A stretch of DNA of 64,000 bases, from contig OX155963.1 in NCBI GenBank assembly GCA_944548615.1, positions 30,593,985 through 30,657,984 of the forward strand, read 5' to 3'. The notes under the pieces are model-generated. The model was not told where the DNA came from. It searched no databases and saw only the letters and a list, made by a program, of their open reading frames with translations. The translations under genes were made by a program, and so were the position numbers. This DNA comes from Micropterix aruncella. Its lineage: Eukaryota > Arthropoda > Insecta > Lepidoptera > Micropterigidae. Position 1 is the first letter of the stretch, and every line of letters begins with the position of its first letter. Positions 1-11,398 of this stretch are shown here, piece by piece.

Positions 1-134
1 TAAGTGTCATTCTATTTGTATAGTTACGGTAATATCTTTATTAATTTTACTTTTCAATGCCTTGGTTTTACTGTTATGTTGATTAGTAATAAGTGAATAA
101 ACAAAATAAACAAATAAACAAATATTTATTTCAG

Positions 135-544
135 ATGAAATTCAGTGTTTGCTGCACCGAGACGCTTGGGAACTGTTCTCGAAAGTATTGCAGCCGTTGA
201 ATTCAGTCATTTTGCTAACGAAAGCGACCGTTTTCACCATCGGACTGGCGACAAAAAAGCACTATATCAACATTACCGTCAACAATATTATAAATATATT
301 TTGCAAGAAAAGTAAATTGTATCCAAACGGAGACGAATGGATGGCGAAAATGAACAAAAATGTCAAAAACAAATATCCAAAACTGCTCATGCATACAGAA
401 TCGGATGAAGATTCGGATATATACATTTTTAAAGTTAATTCCCTGCGTCTGGAAGATGTACAAACCTTCTCTGATGAAACTATGGCACAGTCCATGTTGG
501 AGGGGATCGATGCAAATTTTTTGTTTGATGATTTCATCGCATAG
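135..544 (+). CDS. 3'-terminal coding exon of an unrecognised gene
   Basis: An AG acceptor after a T/A-rich tract (131-134) opens a reading frame that runs without a stop to TAG at 542-544, about 135 codons. The first two exon bases complete a codon begun in an upstream exon outside the window, so this is a partial gene and the apparent internal starts are not real. The encoded C-terminus is lysine- and asparagine-rich in the middle, then acidic (TESDEDSDIYIFKVNSL), and ends in FLFDDFIA. No signal peptide, membrane segment, zinc ligands or catalytic motif is visible. A polyadenylation signal AATAAA lies 30 bases after the stop (574-579), which supports a genuine gene end. I do not recognise the family. 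It is treated as real because acceptor, long open frame and poly(A) signal agree; a function cannot be assigned. Confidence 0.55.
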
Positions 545-573
545 ATCTTATAATAATAATTATTATTAAGTAC

Positions 574-579
574 AATAAA
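574..579 (+). terminator. Polyadenylation signal AATAAA after the first terminal exon
   Basis: An AATAAA hexamer lies 30 bp downstream of the TAG at 542-544, a normal distance for a 3' end. Confidence 0.5.
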
Positions 580-664
580 AAAGAGGAATATTTTTTTTCA
601 AGGATGTTTTATTTGAATCGCCTAATAATATAAATAAAATACATAAACAATAAATATTACATAC

Positions 665-1034
665 AATAAATAAAATACAAACGGAGCTGCTATAGAATTC
701 ACCGACCGGAGTCGATCCTAATATTATTATTACACTTTGGGGGGTGAGCGGTGGATTCCGGACTAACGACCGGCTGTGGTAGGTTTAGGACAGCTGTCTT
801 GTCACATGTGAGCGTTCACCTTAACACCCATTCACTCCCCCTTCGGAGCCATAGAATTTGAGATACAGAAATCGCGGTTTTATTTTTTTTTCTAAGGAGA
901 AGTTTATTTTCCTGGAGAAACCAAGATCTGTAAAGAGTGAAACAAGAGGGCTGGCAAGCCACAAGCGTCAACATCCACCGCGTGAAGGTGAACAGTGAAG
1001 CGGTTCTGGGTGACGGCATTTGCAAGATGGGAAT
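665..1034 (+). repeat. Interspersed SINE-like repeat, copy 1
   Basis: The segment with the words acggagctgctat and gtggattccggactaacg recurs at 21361-21565. The part with gacagctgtcttg and gagcgttcacctta recurs in inverse orientation at 13580-13860. There is no coding potential. The family is short, multi-copy and ends near A/T-rich flanks, so it may be a SINE or a retroposon 3' end; the class is not certain. Confidence 0.55.
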
Positions 1035-1248
1035 TTAACCCCTCAAATGAATGGTGATTAGCTCGGGTTGCCTACAGCAAAATGTATATAAATTTATATT
1101 TACATTTACATAGAGCGGGGTTTACTATAGAGCTATAGCATTACTATAGAGCGGATTACTATAAAGCGGCGCACATTTACATTTATATAAATTTATATAC
1201 ATTTTGCCAAGGCATCCCTTAAGGGACGCCTCACATTTGAGGGGTTAA
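1035..1248. mobile_element. TTAA-flanked MITE with perfect short inverted ends
   Basis: The segment begins TTAACCCCTCAAATG and ends CATTTGAGGGGTTAA, a perfect 15-bp terminal inverted repeat including the TTAA. The interior is A/T-rich with repeated tatataaattta-type words and no coding frame. TTAA target duplication and C-rich ends are hallmarks of piggyBac-type non-autonomous elements. It directly abuts the SINE-like repeat on its left. Confidence 0.7.
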
Positions 1249-1626
1249 AAAGGATGAGTAATTAACTAAGATAAAATAGAAATAACTCGTAAAAATTACC
1301 CGATTTAGATGCCACCTTTGTGGCAGAAATTTCTCATTGAGAAGCGGCACCAAATATCAAATGTTTTCGCCATTGTAGTGCTTTATAATTCAGTGTTTTT
1401 TTTTTTATTAGTGTGTTTCTTTATATATTAAATGGCAATGTCCATTGTCAATGACATTCATTAATATAAATGAGGTTTTCAGCTACTGACATTACTGTAA
1501 CTTTTAAGTTTTCGGCAATAGAAATGTCCTTTTTTTTTGCAAAATGTAAGTTTCTTCTATATAATTGCGTTAAAAAACTTATGATTTTAAAACAGATTGT
1601 TTGGTAAATAAAATATTTCATTGCAG

Positions 1627-1881
1627 GCATCTCAGAATTATAGTCGTTTTTTTGAGGTGAAACAATATCAGGAAAAGAGCAATCTACAGCATCATTTTCC
1701 ACAGTCTGCACTGCAAATTCTAGATTCATTTATGAATTTCCGCAAAAACTTTAATGAGTATTTTGGAGCTAGTCCTGATATTATTGTATTTATGCAGTTT
1801 AGAAAATTCATCTACATTGAAGAGTTTTTTAAGTCACCCCACTATATTCATCACACTGATTCTGAATCTGTAGAAATCTAA
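1627..1881 (+). CDS. Second 3'-terminal coding exon, unrecognised gene
   Basis: A TTGCAG acceptor (1621-1626) is followed by an 84-codon frame, open only if the incoming intron is phase 0, ending in TAA at 1879-1881. AATAAA follows at 1896-1901. The peptide is rich in aromatic residues (FFEVKQY, FMNFRKNFNEYFG, FMQFRKFIYIEEFF) and ends HHTDSESVEI. I do not recognise it. The previous terminal exon needs a phase 1 intron, so the two cannot simply be alternative last exons spliced from one donor. Either two donors are used or they belong to different genes. No initiating exon for it is visible between 545 and 1626. Confidence 0.4.
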   Translation, partial: ASQNYSRFFEVKQYQEKSNLQHHFPQSALQILDSFMNFRKNFNEYFGASPDIIVFMQFRKFIYIEEFFKSPHYIHHTDSESVEI

Positions 1882-1907
1882 AATCTAACTTTATAAATAA
1901 ACTATAT

Positions 1908-2165
1908 ACAGGTGAGTTTTAATTACCCGGCATGCTTGAAGTGAGTGATTCAGTACGAGCTAATAAGCAACTTTTAATGAAAATAAAGAAAACTAAAAAA
2001 AAATACATATATATTTTCCATGTAATTCTGAAAAACCTAACTAATGAATAAAAGTATGATAATAGTGTTGAGCGCGCTGCGCCAACTAGAAGTAGGTAAA
2101 ATATCGCGAATAAACAATATTCGCGATATTTTACCTACCGCGAAAATATTTGAGAGTTAGTTAAA
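1908..2165. mobile_element. Partial copy of the palindromic MITE family (left end and centre)
   Basis: The left end (aggtgagttttaattacc, then gaagtgagtgattcagtacg) matches the full-length copy at 39889-40262. The centre is a nearly perfect palindrome: gtaggtaaaatatcgcgaat, then its reverse complement attcgcgatattttacctac. The right arm is missing. Confidence 0.6.
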
Positions 2166-2927
2166 GTGCAATAATTTTAATATCTTTGATATAATAGATT
2201 ATAGGATTAAATAATTGAGGATTGAAGAATAATTTATTTAAAATACCAAGCCCGAATGACGAGAATCATTTTTTCTCGCCTTTGTTGAAAATGGGCATGT
2301 GCAAAGGCGAGTAGAATTTTACGTTTTTCGGATAATAAAGCATTCAAAGACATAATACGAAGAAACGCTAGGATATTTTGTAGATGTTTCATGCACTTTT
2401 CAGCCGTTTTCGTAACCGCCAAAACAAATCGGCTTCCACGGCACAGTTCAAAACAGGTTTTAAATAGAAAAATACTACCCGCATGGTAGAAAATATACCA
2501 TTTAATACTATCGTAGTGCCAAAAATACTACAAATATGCCATTACATTTTATAAAATTGTATTTCAGCATTTCGTTGATTTTATTTAATTCTTCCATTTA
2601 TATTGCAATTCAAATGGTTATAATCAACGATATATTCGCTGGATATACAACGACGTTCGTGGTTATGGAATAGTATGGCGGTTCACTATAGATGGTGCTA
2701 TAAACAAGCCTATACAGTATCCTATCTCGTAATAAAATAATAATATTTTATTTCGGAGGAATTTTTAAACTAGAGCTCATAATAATGTTATTTTAATCTC
2801 TCCTTACATATATGATATTGCGGATTTTCAGATAGGAGATGCAAACTCTAATACGCTGCGGATGTATGCAAAATAAAGGGTTTTAAAGACTTTGAGACCC
2901 TACTAATGAAGGCCAAGCGTTAAAAAC

Positions 2928-3655
2928 CTTGGGAGAGATTAGAAAGCGTCCAAAAACGATTTATGAGACAACTATACTACCGTCAATGCTTGGGACTGAA
3001 CACGTACGAGGAGAGACTGAATGACTTCAATATTGCTTCATTGGAGAACCGCCGTACCACGGCAGACATGGTAATATTACATAAAATTATGCACAACAAC
3101 GTGGACAATTTCACACAGAATCTATCTTTTCATGTACCACCAGGCGTGGCTCGCTTTCCCCGTACCTTCGAAGTCCCACGCGTCTGTACTATGTATGCCC
3201 AGAATTCCATTATGTACCGCTTAATGTCAACTTACGATAATCATTTCCTGAATATCGACATATTTAACATGAACGAGAATAAATTTAAGCAGAGAATATA
3301 CTTAAAATTAATCGAAAATGCGACATAGACATTTCACATAGGATACTTATGTCTTAGGGACTATTTAGTTTTCATTCTTTGTTCTTTAACTTATTTTTAA
3401 TAAATTAAAAAAGGTTTATATGATGCAGTAAATTTTCTTATTTCTTGTACTGCACATTAATACTTAAAATCTTGACACCCACTCCTTCCTTTTCCTTTCC
3501 TTTGCCCTTCCCAAGCCCCACAGTATACACTGTGCGTATTGGAGACTTAACTAACTAAAACTATTGTTGAAAGCCATCGGCCAGAAATATTGTATTTAAT
3601 GTAATTGATATTTTTTGTAGCGCTGTATGTTTTCCCTGTTAAATAAATAAATAGT
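2928..3655 (+). mobile_element. Non-LTR retrotransposon 3' fragment (CR1/jockey type)
   Basis: The plus-strand frame reads as the region after the palm of a reverse transcriptase ORF2: a VQKRFMRQL-type start, ASLENRRTTADMVILHKIMH, then a tail ending near 3328. The motif order (basic start, SLExRRxxxDMxxLHKIxH) is characteristic of CR1/jockey-class ORF2 C-termini. A 3' untranslated part follows and ends in (taaa)n at about 3640-3655, as these elements do. It is 5' truncated, with no RT catalytic core, so it is inactive. Confidence 0.7.
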
Positions 3656-3659
3656 AACA

Positions 3660-4085
3660 TTTACATAAAGATGTCAATTTTTTATTAAGTATATAGGTTT
3701 CAATACGTAATAATTACGCATTTGAATGTTCAGATAGACTAATAAGATTGCATTCTATCTCTCCGTATTATTTCTGTAATGTAATCAACTTAAATAAAAA
3801 ATGCAATAGGTGGCACTAATATTGAATGTTGTTAATAATAATAATGCACTAATAATTGTTATCATTGGTTAAATTATTGGGTTTTTATAATCAATCAGTC
3901 CTTTATAAAAAAAAAACATTCATTATCAATTTTATTATAGATGGCCAAATAAATTGATATTAGTTTCGCCGTCAATGCTATCAGCACCACCTTACATTTC
4001 GCCGTCGCAGAAGGGTTGCCAAAATGTACTATGGAGTTGAGCAATCTAATACCATAATCTAATTTAATACCACATCTAATCAATG
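3660..4085 (+). repeat. Dispersed repeat, inverted relative to 25112-25490
   Basis: About 400 bp read as the reverse complement of 25112-25490. Shared landmarks on this strand are attcattatcaattttatta, atggccaaataaattg and gttgccaaaatgtact. There is no coding frame. The ends were not resolved. Confidence 0.55.
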
Positions 4086-4439
4086 ATTGTATCACAAAAC
4101 TGTGTTGTTTTTTTAGACCCCCTGTCTAAAAACTGTAATATTTGTACTACGTAGTACTACGTAATGTCGCAGTTAAAATTTTACGTGAAAAATTCCACCA
4201 TGGTACTAAAAATACCACATCTGACCAAACGTTCAAAATATTATGTGCGGTTCTTCCCGCACGGTGTCTATTGGCTGTTTTCCTACACGCATTGCGATTT
4301 TCATACAGAGTTGCCAGCATAAAAATATAAAATAACCAAACCTAATAAGTAAACAATAATTTAATAATCTCTCAAGTCGCCTACTATATTTGAATAGTTA
4401 GAAAGTTTGCTTTTTCATAATTGATTTTAGCAATCTGGC

Positions 4440-4812
4440 TTGGATGGCGTTTTCCGGTCGCCATTAAAGATATCCCTAGCCGAAAAAGTCAATCCTCCAT
4501 GTTTTCGTCAATGTGACTTCAAAACTAGCTCGAACGCACGAAATTTGTATTTGTGTATTTTGATCGAGTATTTTCGCGTTGTCCGGGTCGATTTCCGGCG
4601 GAAAATTGCTTGAACGTCGACGCGAACCCCCGCTGCGTCGAAGGGGGCACGCGTAGCCGCCGCGAAGGCCGTATTTCAATAACAAACACGGTGTCGTGCG
4701 AATATTACACAAATATTTCGGTGGTGCAAATTCTGTGGTCTCGTAGTCTGTGCGTGGTTTGCTGAAATGCTCTGTGCGAAAAAGGGGGATTCGTAGATTT
4801 GGCGAGGTATGT
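4440..4812 (+). promoter_or_regulatory. CpG-rich block, candidate promoter and untranslated first exon of the IRS gene
   Basis: Base composition changes sharply from A/T-rich flanks to CpG-rich sequence. The block ends at a strong donor, GGCGAG followed by gtatgt at about 4801-4812. No reading frame here resembles a protein. The position, some 7.4 kb before the first IRS coding exon and on the same strand, suits a distal non-coding first exon. That link is an inference; it could be the first exon of something else or an unmasked repeat. Confidence 0.3.
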
Positions 4813-6499
4813 TTTCTTATTTTTATCGTTTGCTTATCTAGAAAAAATGACACGCAATAATAAAGTGATGCGCAATTCTCATAACGTTGTGGTCTTCCTC
4901 GGAAAGATGCTTTTTTAAAAAAATGGTATTTTACTGTAGATCGCACGCTATTATTACAGCGGTTTATCCTTTTATCAAAAGGTTTTCCTATAATAATAAA
5001 GCGTGTGCGACGTCCACGCGACGGTCCACGATTTCATTGCGTAGTAGGGTTGAGCGCGTTGCGCCGAGTCGCCTTGACAAGTCGACTCAGTTACGGTTTT
5101 TCCTTCGTTGTCTATAGAGTTTAATCGACTTTGCCTCTCTTTCTGAGTCGACTGGGGTTTGATGGTTAAATAACGCAACGCTAGGAAGATTCCAACCAGA
5201 CTAGTGGGCCAGTGGTCGCAAACCAGCCTCGCGGTATTAATTTTTTCTTCAAAGATTAGCCTATTTATCAAAAAAATACACAAATTTGATAATTTTAATG
5301 CTAAATGCGATAGAAAATTCACCGGAAAACTTGAAATTAGCAATATTATGAGACATAAAAAAAAGAAAGTATAGTTGTGAAGACGTATTTTATGATGCGA
5401 GGTTTTTTTTAATGACATTGCACATTTTCAATGTAAAGTTTGAAGAAAATGTGAAACTGACAAAATTTACCGGAATTATTGCAGTATAGGTACCTTTCTC
5501 AGAAATCGAAAAAACAAAGAAATACTACTAGGTTAGATCATTGTAATGCTAAATGTGAAAGAAAAAAGCTTCGGACGCGTAAATTTTCAAAACCAAATTT
5601 ACATACAAAAAAAACCTCAGTTTTTTACCTCAGTTTTTTAAGGTTGTTTAAAAAAACCTAACCTAACCTACCGCCAAATAGGTGTTTATGTATTATTTAA
5701 AAAAAAACTACCGAAATGTATGGGCTATATCTCGCTTATTTATTGAGACCGAATAAATATTATTGCAGATTCGGAATCAGCGTGGTGAATATAGTCTGGT
5801 GACGTTAAAAAATCAACAATCTAGAAGAGGTACCTATACTGCAATAATACCAATTTACCGATTAAGACCGATTTTAACATTTAAAAAACCAAAATTACAA
5901 GTTACAGTATGAACAAAAAACAACACAAACAGTATGAACTAAAAATTTACCGCCGTACCTATAGGTGTTCACAAAACGTTTTAAAAAAACAAACCGATGT
6001 TTACTGAAATGAATCAACGCACTGCGTTTTTTTTTTCTACTTTAAATACTTAACTTATTAAAAATACTCAGTCATTGAAAAAACTTTGCAAATTATTAGT
6101 ATAAGATCCGACCGTAAATTTGTGCACCTATCAGTTATTTAATCGAAATGTGATTTATATGAAAATTTACACATATGACCATAATATGCCGCAGGGTTGC
6201 CTAGCAAAATCTTGTCACTAGTACACAAAAAAAAGAAAGAAAATTGCAAAACAATAAAAAATTGCACCTATTTGTTTGGAAGGTAAATGAAGTGTCATCG
6301 TAAAGAGACTGATCTAAAGAGCTGGAAAAAAATAGGTTGCTACCCCTCAACCTGTCACAATCCCTGGGTTGCCAGGTGCAGAGGTTATTTTTCATTGATT
6401 AATGCACCTATCATATATTCACTCGATTTTTACACCAACATTGAAGCTACTGTCTTCCTCAATGCGGAGAAATAGGGTTGCCTGCGCAAAACCGGTCAC

Positions 6500-8395
6500 A
6501 ATTGGGGGTTGCCAGCGTTTTAATTGAGGTTGTGAGCAAGAAAGACCGTGCGCGCTACTCCGTTCAATAGACAAGGATGCATGCATTTATAGCCTGAGAG
6601 AGAAAATCACAATCTACACCACTTTAATGACACTCCAACTGGTCAAACGATCAAGAAATGGTTTGTTAAGTTTGAAGAAACTGGTTCGACGTTAGATAAA
6701 CAGCGGTCAGGTCGACCAAGGACATCATGGATGTAAGAAAACATCGTCAGTGTTACAGTCTGTTTGTGAAAATCCTACCCAGTTTACTCGTAAACGTTCC
6801 AGAACATTAAATGTATCCAGAACATCGTTACAGCGAATTTTAAAGAAAGATTTACGTATGCACCCTGACAAAATTCACTTGGTGCAGGAATTAAACGACA
6901 CTCTTGCTATCCAGAGACTAAATTACGCGAATGAAATGTTCAGCCGCTTTTCTTCGTTCAATAACGTGTTATTCTCTGATGAAGCTCACTTCCATATTAA
7001 TGGGCATGTAAGTAAACAAAATTGCTGCTACTGGAGCCCCGAAAATCCAAATCGTAAACATCAGAAGCCTTTAAACCGCCCTGAAGTGACAGTTTGGGTC
7101 GCTATTTCAGCGCGTGGCATCATAGGCCCTTATTTTTTGAGGACGGCAGAGGTCGCGCGGTTACAGTTACTTCAAAGCAATATGTAGCGATGATCTAATG
7201 GGAGCTAATAGGCCCTTGCTGAGTTGGCCACGAAGACCCATTTGTTCAGGGTTGGTCACACTCACGGGTCAACACCCATCCGGCAGCCTCCACGCATGAA
7301 GTGCAAGCCCGGGTAGGACTCTGGCCTTGGGCTAGTTTCCCCTAGGAGTCAATCTTCTGGCGCTCCTGGACGGTCTGCGCACCGTGCGTCGTAAGCCAAT
7401 CGATTGTGCATTCTAACAGTCAGGGGCGTCTGGAAGCAGTACTGTTTCTTATAGAGCGGGGGTGGTTGCTGTCCTTATGGCGACTGCCCTTGAAATGACC
7501 ATCGGCTACCCGATCTCGGGTGAACAGCCGGGCAAAGGACGCCGTCGTCCGCAATAGATTCGGTTTACACCATTTCACCGCTTCGTAAGGGAGAGGACGG
7601 CGCAAGCGACCTCGAACTCGTAAACAGTCGAGAGACCGGAGTAATTTGGTCGCAATTGGAAGTAAGGGCGTGAAAGTAAGCCCGCTGGGTAACATACCTG
7701 GTTATCTCGCGGATAAGGCGTTGGCTTCTTACGGGCATGTGGCGGAGCTTGACAGTGGACTGTTTTGTCCAAGTCTTCTGCGTTCACTTCACGGGAGATA
7801 GAACGACCAATCGTTAAAACTTCCTGAGGTGACGGGTTCGCCCATTGTAGTTGACACCTCTATTTGTAGCGATGATTGAGGCCTTTTTTACAACAGAGTT
7901 GCAGAATTTTCCAGACTACAATACGCAGACCTAATTTCAACAGGATAGAGCGGTCCATTCCTCTAACACCGCTATGTCCCTCGTTTATCAATTTTTCCCC
8001 AATAAAGTGATCTCTCGAAGAGGAGACATTTCCTGGCCACCCTGTGATCTGGATCTAACCCCAATGGACTTTTTCTTATGGGGTTATCTTGAAACTAAAG
8101 TGCAAAACACAAACCCGCGGTCAATTGATGCCCTAAAAGAAAATATTCACAGAGAAATGGCTAACATCACAGAACTGACTTGCTGCGCAGTCGTCGATAG
8201 TTTTAGACATCGCTTACAGGAGTGCCGTGATCGTAACGGGTTACATTTGGATGATGTAATTTTCAAAAAATAATTCCCATTTTATAAAGATTAATACGAA
8301 ATAAAAATATTTTTCTTATTGTTATTACTTTTTTATTTATTAAATATTTACATTTCATAGGACTTACGGGCCATCCTGTATAAAGATTTTTATAT
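6500..8395 (+). mobile_element. Mariner-like transposon, interrupted by a second insertion
   Basis: Two plus-strand frames are halves of one DDE transposase. 6750-7182 carries the helix-turn-helix part and the first catalytic Asp in LFSDEAHFHINGHV, followed by YWSPENPN. 7974-8273 carries DLTPMDFFLWG with the third catalytic residue, and the C-terminal helices. The bases between, outside the insertion, keep the second motif (FQQDRA). In-frame stops such as the TAG near 7930 show it is dead. A mariner-like end (ggccatcctgtat) lies at about 8370-8382; no matching 5' inverted end was found. Confidence 0.75.
7183..7876. mobile_element. Insertion inside the mariner transposase with 12-bp target duplication
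   Basis: The 12-mer TGTAGCGATGAT occurs at 7183-7194 and again at 7865-7876. Removing one copy and the 670 bp between restores the transposase frame across the junction, so this is a target-site duplication. The insert is GC-richer than its surroundings and has no long coding frame. Words in it (gggtggttgctgtcc, cccgatctcgggtg) resemble 50585-50680, so it belongs to a small dispersed family. A 12-bp duplication points to retrotransposition, as of a SINE or truncated LINE, though no poly(A) tail is visible. Confidence 0.65.
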
Positions 8396-9169
8396 TTCGA
8401 AACTTTCTATAATCAATAGAAATTGTGTGTGAAAAAGAACTCACAAAGAAGAAAATAATACTTACCTACCCTCTTTCCGATGGTCATGGGAACACAAACG
8501 AGTAGTCCACAAAACCCAAATGAAAAGGTTTATGATACCTGCACTTTTGACAGCTGTCTCTTTCTGTTGTTAGGAGTCAAAATGTTGAAAGAACGGGACG
8601 GGTGTCTTACAAATACCAACCTAAAATTTCTATTGTTATGATCTAGAATTGCCCACGTTTCAGTGGAATTTTGGCATAATATTGTATCAAAACAGAATTA
8701 AATATCAGGGCAAGCGTTGACCCACATTTTTTTCATAGCTGCGGCCTCCTCAGCCATCAAATAATTATTTAAATAGTCGATAAAATTATATAAATAGCTA
8801 GAAATTTTGTAAACAACTTCAAGGTCATTCACTTTACACGAAATGCTACATGTATTTTATTTATAAATGAGCCTTCTGGTCCATTCACAAATTAATTAGA
8901 CATTCCAACCCATTGATTGCCAACTTTTTATTTCTCCACAAAACTAGAAGCAACCATACTGACATTAAACTATGAAAATATTATACCAGATGATTGCATA
9001 ATTTCGAGCCCGATATACGAGTAAACCAACACGATTTAATTTTTAAACACAGAAAGCTACTAGAAACACAGAAAGCATTTTTAGAAAGCTATCCATGGGA
9101 ATGAAACCCACGACGGCATGTTTTCAAACCTCAAAAATGTATTAGTAAGGGATGTTAGTGCACGCACTA

Positions 9170-9716
9170 ATGTATAATTGTGGCTTTATAAATAGGATAG
9201 AAAACGAATTTACCGCGTGAAATTTGTAGGACCCGACGTTTCGGTGACGTTGCAGCCGCCGTTGTCTAGGGTAGACTGAAGAGCTGTCAGTCCGTTGTTT
9301 TGCGGGCAGGCCGCAAACCGCTGCCGCCACTGCGTAGGTTATAACGGTGGTGGGGGGCCGGGCTCGGAGTGCGGGAATTTTTTAAATCCGTCTTGCACAC
9401 AACACTCACTGTATCCTGTTTTACGTCTTTGCGTTCGGCGTTCGGCGGCGGGAACATTTTAAGAAGAGGGTTCCACGTAGAAGAGAGTTTGTAGCCGTCA
9501 TCTCTATTGAAGTTCGGAGTTCTTCTTATTTCAATGGCTTCCCGGATCATGCGAGGAAAGTAGAATTGTTCCTTGGATAGAACAATGGGATTTTGAAACT
9601 GCATCCAGTGGTTACTTCCGCTATCCAATATATGTTCGCAGATCGCCGATTTTTCTCGCTGAACGTTTTTAACAGCTTTGATGTGTTCTGTCAGTCGCAA
9701 TTGTGGCTTATTCAAT
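9170..9716 (-). mobile_element. Penelope-like element fragment, GIY-YIG endonuclease C-terminus
   Basis: The minus-strand frame 9715-9287 reads LRLTEHIKAVKNVQREKSAI, CEHILDSGSNHW, PRMIREAIEIRRTPNFNRDD and SSTWNPLL. That is the order seen at the C-terminal end of Penelope-like polyproteins, after the GIY-YIG core. The reverse transcriptase and the GIY/YIG residues themselves are absent, so it is 5' truncated. The 3' untranslated part (9286-9170) contains gacgtttcggtgacg and related words shared with the palindrome at 14730-14885. Confidence 0.6.
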
Positions 9717-10141
9717 GAAAGCGACTTTTTTCACTTATAATTACATAATTGCATAAATAAGGAGATCAGCCGCCCACGAGTTGTCGCAATGAGAAAAACC
9801 ACCGGTCGGTGGTATTAGCATTCCAGCTTTTAATAAATCAAGTAATGTATAGTCTTTATTCTTCTCCATAATTGTTTTCTAACGATCAACAAGATTTTCA
9901 ATACCTTTTTGGTGTTCCTTGAAAATTTTTTACTGGCACTATTGACAAAGATTTTACTGTCAGGAGCAAAATACGAATACATCTTTTACATCATGCTTTC
10001 ACGAGCATTTATTCCAAAGTCACATATTTAAGCCTACCCTACATTTACATTTATATGCGCTGACATCTAACCTATTTGCCAATACACTACATACCCCCCT
10101 CCTCCCAGCTAGTACATAATAACACTACATTATTGTTCATA

Positions 10142-11035
10142 CTACAGAAAATCTTCTAATATATTGTAATTGTCCTCGTCCAGTTCTTCTAAGACCTGAC
10201 GTTTTATCGGGAGTTGTGGAGAATCCTGGTGCACACGCTTACTTGGTATGGATTGGTTCCGCATTTCAGCTTCTCCTGATGATTCTTCTGTAGCTGGAAT
10301 ACCCATTATGTCAGGCCATTCCTTGGGAGATGGTGTCATCATTCTTCTTTCATAACAAATGTTATCTTCCTTCCTTTACCTTTCTTCCTTGTACTGGGGC
10401 TGTCGTATAATTTGATTGATAAGTCTGGTGAATATTTTCCCCAAAGCCTCGATAGGGTACCGACAAGGGCCCAAATTTCTCAATATTGTTCCTTTTAACC
10501 AACATTGTCCCTGTGAATAATTACTGAAAAGAAGTGGTTGTCCTACCGCAAATTCACAAACTTTCACCCGTTCGTTACATTTTATTTGTCTTTCTCCTGT
10601 ACTTTGTTTCATCAATGCATGAATGTTATCAAATTTAGTTTGGAACCAAATATTTTACAGTCTAAATAATAAATTTTAAAACAACCGAATATTACTTTTA
10701 TTTATCATTATTATATTATGACATAATTCCGAATTTATTCGAAATTATTTTATTAATGTGATATTCGTACCCAATCGAATCGTTAAATGATCGCACGATT
10801 GGTAACGGGTCGATACGTCGCTCAATCGATGTCCAACACTACGCCGCCGCGCGCTGACTGAACTGTCAACAGATCGCGGATTGTTGTGTTTTCGTATTGA
10901 ATGTCGCGAACGAGATTGGGTTTTCCGACTGTTTTTCTCGCCGGAAAAGCCAATACCGTCACAACGTCTATTATTGAGTATCACTGCCGGACTTCTGTTT
11001 GTAACTACACTGTGTGTAGTCCTCAGTCCGTACAA
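10142..11035 (-). mobile_element. Gypsy-type retrotransposon remnant, integrase C-terminal part
   Basis: On the minus strand, 11035-10985 gives YGLRTTHSVVTNRSPAVIL, the pattern of a Gypsy integrase end (FRTTxHxxTGxSPAxLL). Further on, 10615-10376 reads FAVGQPLLFSNYSQG, then WLKGTILRNLGPCRYPIE, the integrase C-terminal beta-barrel. Stops and frame changes separate the pieces, and no protease, RT or LTR is visible. Assignment to Gypsy rather than another LTR clade is moderate. Confidence 0.55.
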
Positions 11036-11096
11036 AATTCTCGGTAACCTTATCTGCTAGGGATATCCAACCTTATCTGAAAGAAGTTTAAAGCGA

Positions 11097-11398
11097 TGGA
11101 CAAATTGGACTACAAATTGGTTCTCCACTCGCCATATTTTCCAGAGCTAGCCTCCAGCAACTATTATCTCTTTCCAAATTTGAAAAGAATGCTCCAGGGG
11201 AAGAGATTTTATTCTAATGACAAAGTTGAAGCGGAATCTGATGCCAATAAGCATCAGATTCCGCTTCAATTTTAATTTCGTAAGTCTCTCAAAATATTGA
11301 AAGACTTACGAAATTGTATTACAAAACTGGTATAGAAATGTTAGAAAACGCTGGACTAAGTGCATCGAGCTAAAAGGAGAGTATGTTAAAAATAAAAT
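11097..11398 (+). mobile_element. Mariner transposase C-terminal remnant with internal hairpins
   Basis: The frame from 11097 reads MDKLDYKLVLHSPYFPELAS then SNYYLFPNLKRMLQGKRFYS, the third-Asp region of a mariner transposase. Asparagine stands where the motif normally has catalytic aspartate. After a break, RWTKCIELKGEYV gives the usual mariner C-terminus. At the break sit two back-to-back hairpins (11226-11269 and about 11275-11317). The N-terminal two thirds are absent. Confidence 0.65.

Noticed and set aside
4476..4946. A 156-codon antisense frame over the CpG-rich block
   Set aside because: No family resemblance, and it runs through the probable splice donor; treated as chance.
5640..5672. 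aacctaacctaacctacc, considered as an interstitial telomere repeat
   Set aside because: Only two to three units of the TTAGG complement; similar short runs occur elsewhere by chance in A/T-rich insect DNA.
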